A stretch of DNA of 19,142 nt, taken from Planctomycetota bacterium (GTDB lineage: Bacteria; Planctomycetota; Phycisphaerae; UBA1845). Positions 9,037 to 15,501 of the stretch are shown in pieces. The translations under genes were made by a program, and so were the position numbers. Location: NCBI GenBank assembly GCA_024278775.1, contig JAJRSP010000015.1, positions 1 to 19,142 on the forward strand, written 5' to 3'. A model generated the notes under the pieces. That model was not told the DNA's origin, did no database searches, and worked only from the letters and a program-made list of their open reading frames with translations. The first letter of the stretch is position 1. Each line of letters opens with the position of its first letter.

Positions 9037-9423
9037 ATGATGATGCGGACCGATCGGACACTCTTGCTCGCCCACAGCCGCCGCGCCGCGGGTGCGGACT
9101 GGCTGGTAGAGGCCGGTGCGGCAATCAAGCCGGAGGGCTGGGTCCTCCACCGCACGCACACCGGAGCGGAGACAATCGCCCGGGTGGAAGAGGGAGGGCT
9201 GTCAGCCGCCGTTCTGATTGCGGATCAGTCTCAGATCGACGGGATGTCCCTGTTGCGGATCATTCGTTCGATCGACTTGCATCTGCCGTGTTGGCTGGTA
9301 GCGGAATCACCCACGCGGCAAATGTTGGAGCAGGCGCTGACGCTCCGTGCGACGAGCGTGATTTCTCAGCCGGCAGAAATGGACGGACTGGTCATCACGC
9401 TGGAACGGCTGTTGCTGAACTAA
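9037..9423 (+). CDS. Small degenerate response-regulator receiver-like protein
   Basis: A 128-residue protein whose pattern resembles a CheY-like receiver fold but with altered active-site positions. VLIADQSQIDGMSLLRIIRSI matches the beta3-alpha3 region; the stretch between the two Asp residues is two residues shorter than the usual DxxMPxxDG, and no MP is present. The end (SVISQPAEMDGLVITLERL) matches the region holding the conserved Lys-Pro, with Gln in place of Lys. The N-terminus (RTLLLAHSRR) lacks the acidic pair. It has no output domain. If related to receivers, it is probably non-phosphorylatable and acts through protein contacts. It sits just upstream of groES on the same strand, but no functional link is demonstrated. 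Confidence 0.55.
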   Translation: MMMRTDRTLLLAHSRRAAGADWLVEAGAAIKPEGWVLHRTHTGAETIARVEEGGLSAAVLIADQSQIDGMSLLRIIRSIDLHLPCWLVAESPTRQMLEQALTLRATSVISQPAEMDGLVITLERLLLN

Positions 9424-9440
9424 CGACTATGGTTGTATTG

Positions 9441-9458
9441 GCGGGTCGATGGACCCGC
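9441..9458. repeat. Perfect 7-bp inverted repeat between receiver-like gene and groES
   Basis: GCGGGTC (9441-9447) and GACCCGC (9452-9458) pair exactly around GATG. It begins 18 nt after the upstream stop codon and ends 55 nt before groES. Without a U-tract it is a weak terminator candidate; it could equally be a structure in the groES leader. No CIRCE element (TTAGCACTC-N9-GAGTGCTAA) is visible upstream of groES. Confidence 0.45.
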
Positions 9459-9513
9459 GTGATTGTTGAACTCATTCCATGCACGAAGTTTTCAGAAAAG
9501 GAGCGTAACAGAG

Positions 9514-9810
9514 ATGGCAAAGCTGAACATCAGGCCGCTGGGTGACAAGGTGATCGTCAAGCGCGTCGAGGCGGAATCGAAAACAGCCGGTGGTATCGTG
9601 CTTCCCGATTCGGCGAAGGAAAAGCCCAAGCGCGGCATTGTCATGGCGACGGGCAACGGCCGCATGCTGGACGACGGCACGCGAAGCGACATGCAGGTTA
9701 AGAAGAACGACGAAGTGCTCTTCACGAGCTATGCCGGAACAGAAATCAAGATGGGTGGCGATGAGTACATGATTATGGACGAGTCGGACATCCTCGGCGT
9801 CATTGGCTAA
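9514..9810 (+). CDS. groES: Co-chaperonin GroES
   Basis: Cytosolic co-chaperonin that caps GroEL. The 98-residue protein starts MAKLNIRPLGDKVIVKR and contains TAGGIVLPDSAKEKP (mobile-loop region), GxGR-like GNGRMLDDG, and the end DESDILGVIG, all standard for the family. ATG 9514 is chosen over the in-frame ATG 9463 because AAAAGGAG lies 10 nt upstream and the family N-terminus begins there. groEL follows after 85 nt, so the two form the usual pair. Confidence 0.97.
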   Translation: MAKLNIRPLGDKVIVKRVEAESKTAGGIVLPDSAKEKPKRGIVMATGNGRMLDDGTRSDMQVKKNDEVLFTSYAGTEIKMGGDEYMIMDESDILGVIG

Positions 9811-9895
9811 CAAGAGGTTCGCAGAACGTCGCACGGCGACACGCTTGGTGCCGCGGGTTTGACGCTCTGGAATCCTACACTACGGAGAAACGAAT

Positions 9896-11575
9896 ATGGC
9901 AGCGAAACAGATTGCATATCAGATGGAAGCCCGAGAGGCGATCCGTCGCGGCGTGAAGCAGTTGGCCCGTGCGGTCAAGGCGACGCTCGGTCCTTGTGGG
10001 CGCAACGTCGTGATCGAGAAATCCTTCGGCGCACCCACCGTCACCAAAGACGGCGTGAGCGTCGCCAAAGAGATCGAGCTTGACAACGCCTATGAAAACA
10101 TGGGCGCACAGATGGTCAAAGAGGTTGCCTCCAAAACCTCTACGGTAGCCGGTGACGGCACGACGACCGCCACCGTGTACGCAGAAGCGCTCTTCGACGA
10201 AGGCCTGAAGAACGTGACGGCCGGTGCCGAAGCGATGCAGCTCAAGCGCGGTATCGAGATGGCCATCAGGGCCATCGTGGACGAGTTTGAAAAGATGAGC
10301 CGTCCCGTCAAAGGTACGGAGCAGATTACCCAGGTCGGCACATGTGCGGCCAATCAGAACGCCGAGATCGGCAAGCAGATTGCCCAGGCGATGGACAAGG
10401 TCGGCAAGGACGGCGTCATCACCGTGGAAGAGGGACAGACGCTTGACACCACCGTGGAGTTGGTCGAGGGCATGCAGTTCGATAAGGGCTACCTCTCCCC
10501 GCACTTCATCAACAAGTTTGAAGACCTTTGCTGCGAGCTCGAGAAGCCGTTCGTGCTGATCCACGAGAAGAAAATCTCCGCGATCAAGGATTTGATTCCC
10601 ATTCTCGAAAAGGTGTCGCAGTCCGGTCGTCCGCTGCTTATCGTCGCCGAAGATATTGAGGGTGAGGCGCTCGCGACGCTCGTCGTGAACAAGCTCCGCG
10701 GCACGCTTCAGATTTGCGCCGTCAAAGCCCCGGGCTTTGGTGATCGTCGCAAGGCCATGCTCGAAGACCTCGCCGTGCTGACCGGCGGCACGGCCATCTT
10801 CGAAGACCTGGGCATCAAACTGGAGAACATCAACCTGTCCGATCTGGGTTCGGCCAAGAAAGTCCGCATCGACAAGGACACCTCGACCATTATCGAGGGC
10901 GGCGGCGCGACCAAGGACATCAAGGGGCGCATCCAGCAGATCAAGAATGAGATGGACAACACGACCAGCGACTACGACCGTGAGAAGCTCGCCGAGCGAC
11001 TCGCCAAGTTGTCGGGTGGTGTGGCGCAGATCAACGTGGGGGCGGCTACCGAAGTCGAGATGAAAGAGAAGAAAGCCCTCGTCGAGGATGCGTTGCACGC
11101 CTGCCGTGCGGCCATCGAAGAAGGCGTGCTTCCCGGCGGCGGTGTGGCCGTCATTCGTGCCAGCAAGGTGCTCGATGCGGCTGCCAAGAAGTGCCGGGGC
11201 GACGCGAAGACGGGCGTGGACATCGTCCGTCGCGCCCTGCTCGCACCGATCAAGCAGATCTCCTCCAACGCCGGCGTCGATGGCTCCATCGTCTGCCAGC
11301 GCGTGATGGAAAGCACGGATGCGAACTTCGGGTTCAACGCATTGACCGGTGAATACGGCGATATGATTAAGATGGGCGTGCTCGTGCCGGCGAAGGTCGA
11401 GCGGGTTGCGTTGCAAAACGCCGGCTCCGTGGCCAGCCTGTTGCTCACGACGGACTGTGTGATTAGCGAGATCAAAGAGCCCAAACCGGCCGCTCCGGCT
11501 GGAATGCCCGGCGGCGGCATGCCTCCTGGCATGGGTGGCATGGGCGGCATGGGTGGTATGCCCGGCATGATGTAA
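9896..11575 (+). CDS. groEL: Chaperonin GroEL
   Basis: 60-kDa chaperonin of 559 residues, slightly longer than the typical ~545. Family hallmarks include the N-terminal [27 protein letters not shown], the ATP-site [38 protein letters not shown], and the late [20 protein letters not shown]. The C-terminus is a Gly/Met-rich tail of GGM repeats, as in tails that line the folding cavity. CGGAGAAA lies upstream of ATG 9896. A large minus-strand open frame covers nearly the whole gene but is only a shadow of its codon bias. Confidence 0.98.
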   Translation: MAAKQIAYQMEAREAIRRGVKQLARAVKATLGPCGRNVVIEKSFGAPTVTKDGVSVAKEIELDNAYENMGAQMVKEVASKTSTVAGDGTTTATVYAEALFDEGLKNVTAGAEAMQLKRGIEMAIRAIVDEFEKMSRPVKGTEQITQVGTCAANQNAEIGKQIAQAMDKVGKDGVITVEEGQTLDTTVELVEGMQFDKGYLSPHFINKFEDLCCELEKPFVLIHEKKISAIKDLIPILEKVSQSGRPLLIVAEDIEGEALATLVVNKLRGTLQICAVKAPGFGDRRKAMLEDLAVLTGGTAIFEDLGIKLENINLSDLGSAKKVRIDKDTSTIIEGGGATKDIKGRIQQIKNEMDNTTSDYDREKLAERLAKLSGGVAQINVGAATEVEMKEKKALVEDALHACRAAIEEGVLPGGGVAVIRASKVLDAAAKKCRGDAKTGVDIVRRALLAPIKQISSNAGVDGSIVCQRVMESTDANFGFNALTGEYGDMIKMGVLVPAKVERVALQNAGSVASLLLTTDCVISEIKEPKPAAPAGMPGGGMPPGMGGMGGMGGMPGMM

Positions 11576-11604
11576 TCACCGCGTCCCCACATTCAATACC
11601 TACA

Positions 11605-11646
11605 GAGCGCCCCGTTGGGATTACTCCTGGCGGGGCGTTCTTTCGT
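11605..11646 (+). terminator. Terminator-like hairpin after groEL
   Basis: GAGCGCCCCG (11605-11614) pairs with CGGGGCGTTC (11631-11640) in a 10-bp stem with one G-U wobble and a 16-nt loop, followed by TTTCG. It lies 30 nt past the groEL stop. The stem is GC-rich and the U-run is short and interrupted, so an intrinsic terminator for groES-groEL is likely but of moderate strength. Confidence 0.7.
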
Positions 11647-11670
11647 AAACCAGCAAAACGCAAGACAGAT

Positions 11671-11715
11671 GCGTCACGTAGCCATTGTGATGGCAATACG
11701 TTACGAAAAAGACGC
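11671..11715. repeat. Long imperfect inverted repeat in the 11.6-11.9 kb intergenic region
   Basis: ACGTA-GCCAT (11676-11685) pairs with ATGGC-AA-TACGT (11690-11701) around a TGTG loop: ten base pairs with a 2-nt bulge. Outside it, GCGTC (11671-11675) matches GACGC (11711-11715) across an A-rich asymmetric bulge. It lies between the groEL terminator and the basic-protein gene and could be a leader RNA structure or a protein-binding site. Confidence 0.5.
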
Positions 11716-11720
11716 ACGTT

Positions 11721-11753
11721 AATTCACAGGCGAGCCGCCGCGTGTTGTGAATT
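11721..11753. repeat. Perfect 8-bp inverted repeat AATTCACA / TGTGAATT
   Basis: AATTCACA at 11721-11728 and TGTGAATT at 11746-11753 are exact reverse complements separated by a GC-rich 17-nt spacer. The AT-rich arms in GC-rich DNA and the 25-bp arm-to-arm spacing could fit a dimeric repressor operator, or a hairpin. The remaining intergenic DNA to 11936 (about 180 nt) shows no gene or clear promoter. Confidence 0.5.
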
Positions 11754-11936
11754 CATCTTGCGGGCGTCATCATCGGCGGTAGAATGGCCCTCCGCAGGCC
11801 GCCTCGGCGTCTTGCCGGGTGTCACGAAGGATCGCACACCAATTCACCGGACCGGGGGCAGGGACGCTTATCGTGGTCGTAGGATCGGGGCCGTGATACC
11901 GACGGTGCCAACATGTGGCACTATGGAGATGTCGTC

Positions 11937-12593
11937 ATGCTACTCTGGGAAATGCTGGAAGCTCGCACGCCGCAGGGACAAGCGGAATCACCGCTGGTCG
12001 CCCCGGAACCCTCGCACACGAAACGGTTGCCTTTCGACATGTTCTGTAGCGCCATGACCAAATCCGGTCGGCGGTGTCGTGGTAAGATTCGCAAAGGTGG
12101 TGAATACTGCGTCTTCCATGATCCCGAGTTGGCGGCCAAACGCAAGAAGGCGTTATCGTCCCACTCGAACAAACGCCGGCGTAAACTTTCGCACCTGCCC
12201 GATGGCTACTTGCGTAAGCTCTCCGATCATCGTTCAGTCGGGCAAGCGATGGACCGCCTCTACCGCGAAATCCGACTGGGCATCATTACGCCCGAGATGG
12301 GCCGGGTGATGTTCTCCATCCTCACACGCATTCTCGACTCGGGACTGGCTGATTTACAAGGCGTGCCGAAATCGGTCTCGCGTACCAAGGCGTCTCGCCT
12401 GCGGCCCAAGCTGGCGGATTTGCTCACCCGCGCCGAAAGAGCCGCATGGAAAAAGGCCGTTGCCCAAGCGACGCCCGCACGCCCCAACACCCCCAAACGC
12501 CGCACCGATCGCGCACCGGCCGAAAAAGCCATTCAGCCGCGCCGCGCCGCCGCGCCGACCCCTGCGCCCGTGCCCGTACCGGTCCGAAGCTAG
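11937..12593 (+). CDS. Basic protein with C-x6-C-x10-C-x2-H zinc-finger-like motif
   Basis: Function unknown; 218 residues from ATG 11937. An N-terminal motif CSAMTKSGRRC then GGEYCVFH has the pattern of small zinc-binding motifs seen in DUF5763-like proteins, but I cannot assign a family firmly. A basic stretch follows (AAKRKKAL.. NKRRRKL), then a mainly helical middle (YLRKLSDHRSVGQAMDRLYREI) and an Ala/Pro/Arg-rich tail ending in alternating P-V/A. The composition suggests nucleic-acid binding. ATG 11937 is chosen because GGAG lies 8 nt upstream; ATG 11913 would add eight residues. It is preceded by the two inverted repeats and followed by the metal operon, which has its own promoter. Confidence 0.65.
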   Translation: MLLWEMLEARTPQGQAESPLVAPEPSHTKRLPFDMFCSAMTKSGRRCRGKIRKGGEYCVFHDPELAAKRKKALSSHSNKRRRKLSHLPDGYLRKLSDHRSVGQAMDRLYREIRLGIITPEMGRVMFSILTRILDSGLADLQGVPKSVSRTKASRLRPKLADLLTRAERAAWKKAVAQATPARPNTPKRRTDRAPAEKAIQPRRAAAPTPAPVPVPVRS

Positions 12594-12727
12594 CGTCACC
12601 GCCTTTGAGCCGTTTGCCTCTCTCAGGCCATGGAGCCCCAGTCCCAGTGGCGCGTGACGGCCGTCCAAGCGGCACAGAGCCAACAAACGCCGTTTGAGGT
12701 CACGACGAGGATGGGCGTTGGGGCTCG

Positions 12728-12781
12728 AAAAAAAATATACGGACAGCCCTTGACCTTACATGTAGGTGCAAGGTGTATACT
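12728..12781 (+). promoter_or_regulatory. MerR-family promoter and operator of the metal operon
   Basis: The -35 TTGACC (12750-12755) and -10 TATACT (12776-12781) are separated by 20 bp, the over-long spacing typical of promoters activated by MerR-type regulators through DNA distortion. A dyad lies within the spacer: ACCTTAC (12753-12759) and GCAAGGT (12768-12774), 6 of 7 positions complementary, centred between the boxes. An A8 tract at 12728-12735 could act as an UP element. merR starts 23 nt past the -10, so merR and the three downstream genes would be co-regulated from here. Confidence 0.8.
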
Positions 12782-12804
12782 TTGGGGCAGTGAGGTCGTG
12801 AGTT

Positions 12805-13173
12805 ATGGAAAAGACGGAAAAACTGACCATCGGGGAGGTGGCCCGGGCGGCGGGCGTGGCCGCCACCACGCTTCGGTACTACGAGCGTGAGGGTCTGCTT
12901 TCACCAACTGGTCGAAGCCGTGCGGGCTATCGCTTGTACGACGAAGAGGCCGCCGAGCGGTTGGAGTTCATCCGGGCGGCGCAGGCCGTCGGGTTCACGC
13001 TGGGCGACATCCGCGCGCTCCTGGAGCTAAACGGAGACTCCCCGTGCAGGCAGGTGCAGGCGTTGATCGAACGACGGCTGACCGATGCTCTTGAGCGTTG
13101 CCGCAAATCAAAAAAAGGGTGCGCCGTCGTGGCGGACTTAAAACGAAACCGCAGAAAACGGAGATCAAACTGA
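12805..13173 (+). CDS. merR: MerR-family metal-responsive transcriptional regulator (shortened dimerization helix)
   Basis: DNA-binding regulator of 122 residues. The winged helix-turn-helix is typical: LTIGEVARAAGVAATTLRYYEREGL, then GYRLYDEEAAERLEFI and GFTLGDIRALLEL. Three Cys (C81, C99, C106) match in order the metal-binding Cys of mercury MerR. In Tn21 MerR, however, about 35 residues separate the first two Cys; here there are 18, so roughly half of the long dimerization helix appears missing. The C-terminus is unusually basic (KRNRRKRRSN). GAGG lies 9 nt before ATG 12805. Its TGA stop overlaps the next ATG by one base (TGATG). The metal is unproven; the neighbours suggest mercury or another thiophilic metal. 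Confidence 0.85.
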   Translation: MEKTEKLTIGEVARAAGVAATTLRYYEREGLLSPTGRSRAGYRLYDEEAAERLEFIRAAQAVGFTLGDIRALLELNGDSPCRQVQALIERRLTDALERCRKSKKGCAVVADLKRNRRKRRSN

Positions 13174-13502
13174 TGGGAACATTCAAAACTCGAATGCTGG
13201 CTTCTGTCGCCGTCGTGGGACTGGTAGCCCTTGCAAGCCTTGGGTATGCGAAGTCGCGCGCGGAGCGGGCGGACTGCCCGGGAAAGATTGTCTGTCCGGA
13301 GACGGGCCAGCTCATCTGCCGGGACAAGTGCCCGATGATTGACCAGAACCGCCCGGACTGCCCCGGTAAAGTGATCTGCCCCCTCACCGGGAAGCTGGTA
13401 TGCAAGGATCGCTGCCCGCTCGGCGGCACGGCCACGAAGAACATGGGCACGAAGACCACGGATGCAAAGGACAAGCCGGCCTGCTGTGCGAAGAAAGGCT
13501 GA
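13173..13502 (+). CDS. Secreted cysteine-rich protein with two four-Cys repeats
   Basis: No family recognised. The 109-residue protein has a clear signal peptide (basic FKTR, hydrophobic core ASVAVVGLVALASLG, likely cleavage after residue 26). The mature part holds two near-identical units, residues 34-54 and 62-82, each with pattern DCPGKxxCPxTGxLxCxDxCP (C35/C41/C49/C53 and C63/C69/C77/C81). A terminal CC (104-105) brings the total to ten Cys. This suggests metal binding or disulfide cross-linking outside the cytoplasm. ATG 13173 overlaps the merR stop and has GGAG 9 nt upstream; an in-frame upstream ATG at 13098 lies inside merR and is rejected. The stop overlaps the next start (TGATG), so translation is probably coupled. 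Confidence 0.8.
   Translation: MGTFKTRMLASVAVVGLVALASLGYAKSRAERADCPGKIVCPETGQLICRDKCPMIDQNRPDCPGKVICPLTGKLVCKDRCPLGGTATKNMGTKTTDAKDKPACCAKKG
13272..13418 (+). repeat. Tandem intragenic repeat encoding the four-Cys units
   Basis: Two 63-nt units, 13272-13334 and 13356-13418, start 84 nt apart and encode the DCPGKxxCPxTGxLxCxDxCP modules. The third positions differ while the Cys, Pro and Gly positions are kept, which points to an old duplication under selection. Confidence 0.75.
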
Positions 13503-13957
13503 TGACGGCCGGCCACGCCAACGACGACGACCCTATTGCGGAAAGCGCGCCGCGACGGGGCCGTCCGGCTTGGCTGCAAACGCTCATCGCCATTCCGGCA
13601 GCGGTGTTGCCGCTTTTGCCGAGTTTTTCGTGCCCGGTGTGTGTCGCGGCCTACGCTGGCCTGCTCTCTTCGCTCGGTTTGGGATTTCTACTCACGGATC
13701 GGGTGCAACGGCCGTTGATCGTCGCGTTCCTGATTGTCTCGGTGGCCGGTGTGGGCTGGGCGGCAAGGCAATACAACAAGATCGGTCCGTTGGTGCTTGT
13801 CCTACTTGGTTCCGCCGGGATCATCGCAGGCCGCCTGATCTGGAACATACCCTCCGGGCTTTACGTCGGCGTGGTCTGCCTCGTAGCAGGCACCGTCTGG
13901 AATCTGATACTGAAGCGGCCCCAGAAGAAAAAGAAGAAAAGGTGTCATGAAGAATGA
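13502..13957 (+). CDS. MerC-like membrane protein with CPVC motif
   Basis: Predicted inner-membrane protein of 151 residues with four or five TM segments (about 26-44, 46-66, 71-88, 95-112, 119-137). A Cys pair, C44-P-V-C47, sits at the start of the second hydrophobic stretch and is followed by AAYAGLLSSLGLGFL, resembling the CxxC.. GLGFL region of the mercuric transporter MerC. A third membrane Cys is C126, and the C-terminus is a Lys run ending in a Cys/His (KKKKKRCHEE). Likely role: transport or membrane-side binding of the operon's metal. ATG 13502 overlaps the preceding stop by one base, with AAAGG just upstream. Assignment to MerC is by local pattern only. Confidence 0.7.
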   Translation: MTAGHANDDDPIAESAPRRGRPAWLQTLIAIPAAVLPLLPSFSCPVCVAAYAGLLSSLGLGFLLTDRVQRPLIVAFLIVSVAGVGWAARQYNKIGPLVLVLLGSAGIIAGRLIWNIPSGLYVGVVCLVAGTVWNLILKRPQKKKKKRCHEE

Positions 13958-14040
13958 TGTGACGTTGCCCGAGCGATTGGGTCGGAGCCGACTATGACCA
14001 CAAATATTCTTCCTGGCATCTGTTCCGGAGAGATTGACTC

Positions 14041-14793
14041 ATGAATGGGATCATTACCTTGACATTCGCGTGTATCCTCGCAGCATCGGTATCATGTCAC
14101 AGTGCCGCAGGGGACTCACCGACTGCGGAACCGCCGGGTGTCGGTACCTCGAAGGCGGCGTCGTCGGTCCACAAGAAAGTCGCGTTCCATGTCCTCGGGC
14201 TGATGAAAACCAAGTCGGGCGCGACGTGACTGGGGTGACCGAACAAGGTCACAGCGTCCCTGGAAGGGACGAAGGCAACGAAGCGCATCACTTGGGATTA
14301 CGGTAAGGATCGCGTCACCATCGAATACGATCCGAAGCTGACGACGCCGAAAAAACTGGCCAAGGTCATCACCGATCTTGGATACAAGGCAGAGGAGACT
14401 GAAGTACCGAAGGCAGAGACCGATGCGAAGCAGGTGAAGCCCGTCAAAGCGCCGATACCGGACGACGCGCCTCAGTTTCTTCGCGACGCCTTCGACGCGG
14501 CGCGTCGAGCCAAGCAGCCGATCATCGTTGATTTCTGGGCCGCGTGGTGCGCGCCGTGTCTGAAATTGAAAAAGCTCACGTTCCACGACCCGGAGGTCGC
14601 CAAACTCCTTAACAAGGTGCAACTGGTCTTCGTCGATCTTGATAAGTATCCGGCGCTGGGGACGGCCTTCAGCGTGGAATCCGTGCCGGATCTGTTCCTG
14701 ATTGACCGCAAGGGAATGATCGTGGATCGGCTACACCACTTCGGGCCGCCGGAAGCGTTCCTCGTTCGGCTGAGGCGGTTGCTCGACGAGTAA
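14041..14793 (+). CDS. Putative selenoprotein: secreted HMA (UxxU) - thioredoxin fusion, two in-frame TGA codons
   Basis: One frame runs from ATG 14041 to TAA 14791 (250 residues), interrupted only by TGA at 14227 and 14236 (positions 63 and 66). GGAGAG lies 8 nt before the ATG. An N-terminal signal ends ASVSC (C19), possibly a weak lipobox. An HMA/MerP-like domain spans about 45-117: VAFHVLGLMKTKSGAT, U63-L-G-U66, PNKVTASLEG, RVTIEYDPKLTTPKKLAKVITDLGYKAEE. The two TGA fall on the metal-binding CxxC, giving UxxU if read as selenocysteine. A charged linker leads to a thioredoxin-fold domain (about 141-250) with WCAPC (C170, C173) and the cis-Pro P216. Both halves keep frame and family sequence, which argues against decay. 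A hairpin with SECIS features follows the TGA pair. The alternative is a pseudogene with two nonsense changes; a conventional reading would stop at 14229 and miss the HMA core. Confidence 0.75.
14235..14271 (+). promoter_or_regulatory. Candidate bacterial SECIS element (tandem hairpins)
   Basis: The main stem is CGTCCCT (14255-14261) with AGGGACG (14265-14271), seven perfect pairs capped by GGA, or six pairs with loop TGGAA. The loop starts 23 nt after the second TGA and 32 nt after the first, inside the usual bacterial window, and has G at its first positions as SelB recognition requires. Immediately upstream, GTGACC (14235-14240) and GGTCAC (14247-14252) form a second perfect 6-bp stem with loop GAACAA; this one contains the second TGA. 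Confidence 0.65.
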
Positions 14794-14886
14794 CCCGCCG
14801 GTCACACCCTTCGTCGAACGGCGCGCCGTGATTCACCCGGCGATGTGAGAGAACAATCCGGATGGACACCCAACCGGAAGCACGCG

Positions 14887-15501
14887 TCAAGAGATCGCGG
14901 CCGGCATACGTTCCAGGATGGAATCACCAAGACCGTAGGCTAGCGACTCTTTGGCGTCGAGCCACTTGTTTCGGTCGCAGTCTTTTTCGATGGTTTCCAT
15001 GCTCTGCCCGGTTCGCTGCGAGAGGATTTCGTACAGCACCTTACGCAGCCGGACAATCTCCTCCGCCTCGATTGACAGATCGGACGCGGAGCCTTGCATC
15101 ACACCACCCAACAACGGCTGATGAAGCAGCACGCGAGAGTTGGGAAGCAAAAACCGCTTGCCCTTAGCCCCGCCACAGAAGATCACCGCGCCCATGCTGG
15201 CGGCCATACCCACGTCATACGTGGAGACATCGCAGCGCAAGTACTGCATGGTGTCGTAGATCGCCAGACCGGCGGATACGGACCCACCCGGCGAATTGAC
15301 GTACATGTGGATGTCCGCGCCGGTATCCTCATTCGAGAGAAAAAGCAACTGCGCGATAATCAGGTTGGCGACCTCATCGTCCACACCGCCGGTGAGAAAC
15401 ACGATCCGGTCCTTCAGCAGTCGCGAGAAGATATCCATCTCGCGTTCGCCGCGTCCGGTGCTCTCAATCACAAAGGGAACTCGCTGGTTGATCGCGCTCA
15501 T
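14887..15501 (-). CDS. clpP: ATP-dependent Clp protease proteolytic subunit (first paralogue)
   Basis: Serine peptidase subunit of 204 residues, usual for Clp[38 protein letters not shown] and the catalytic Ser in GMAASMGA (S102) are standard; His is H127 in LLHQPL, and the Asp lies in EKDCDRNKW (D174 or D176). The usual DRD motif is DRN here. It is the last gene of the minus-strand tig-clpP-clpP cluster, 132 nt behind its paralogue. GGAGG lies 13 nt upstream of the ATG. The gene converges on the metal operon, with 93 nt between the two stop codons. Confidence 0.95.
   Translation of the reverse strand: MSAINQRVPFVIESTGRGEREMDIFSRLLKDRIVFLTGGVDDEVANLIIAQLLFLSNEDTGADIHMYVNSPGGSVSAGLAIYDTMQYLRCDVSTYDVGMAASMGAVIFCGGAKGKRFLLPNSRVLLHQPLLGGVMQGSASDLSIEAEEIVRLRKVLYEILSQRTGQSMETIEKDCDRNKWLDAKESLAYGLGDSILERMPAAIS

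Noticed and set aside
9424..9513. CIRCE/HrcA operator before groES
   Set aside because: Looked for TTAGCACTC-N9-GAGTGCTAA and found nothing similar.
9875..11416. Minus-strand open frame of 513 codons opposite groEL
   Set aside because: It mirrors the codon bias of the certain groEL gene; composition is low in hydrophobic cores and rich in His/Arg/Asp, typical of antisense shadows.
12995..13579. Minus-strand open frame of 194 codons across merR and the Cys-repeat gene
   Set aside because: It is antisense to two genes with clear domains, ribosome sites and coupled starts; no recognisable domain.
14227..14238. Explanation of the TGA pair as global TGA recoding (Trp or Gly)
   Set aside because: merR, the Cys-repeat gene, the MerC-like gene and ybeY all end properly at TGA, so TGA is a normal stop in this genome.
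14034..14306. Plus-strand open frame overlapping the HMA domain region in another frame
   Set aside because: It has no family similarity, whereas the frame of 14041-14793 shows HMA and thioredoxin sequence on both sides of the TGA codons.
14434..14793. Stand-alone thioredoxin gene starting at GTG 14434
   Set aside because: The same frame reads upstream through the linker and HMA domain with no stop until 14236, and no ribosome-binding site precedes 14434; it is the C-terminal part of the fusion.
14819..14828. 10-bp palindrome CGGCGCGCCG between the converging metal operon and clpP
   Set aside because: No loop or U-tract; in GC-rich DNA a self-palindrome of this kind is not enough for a terminator call.
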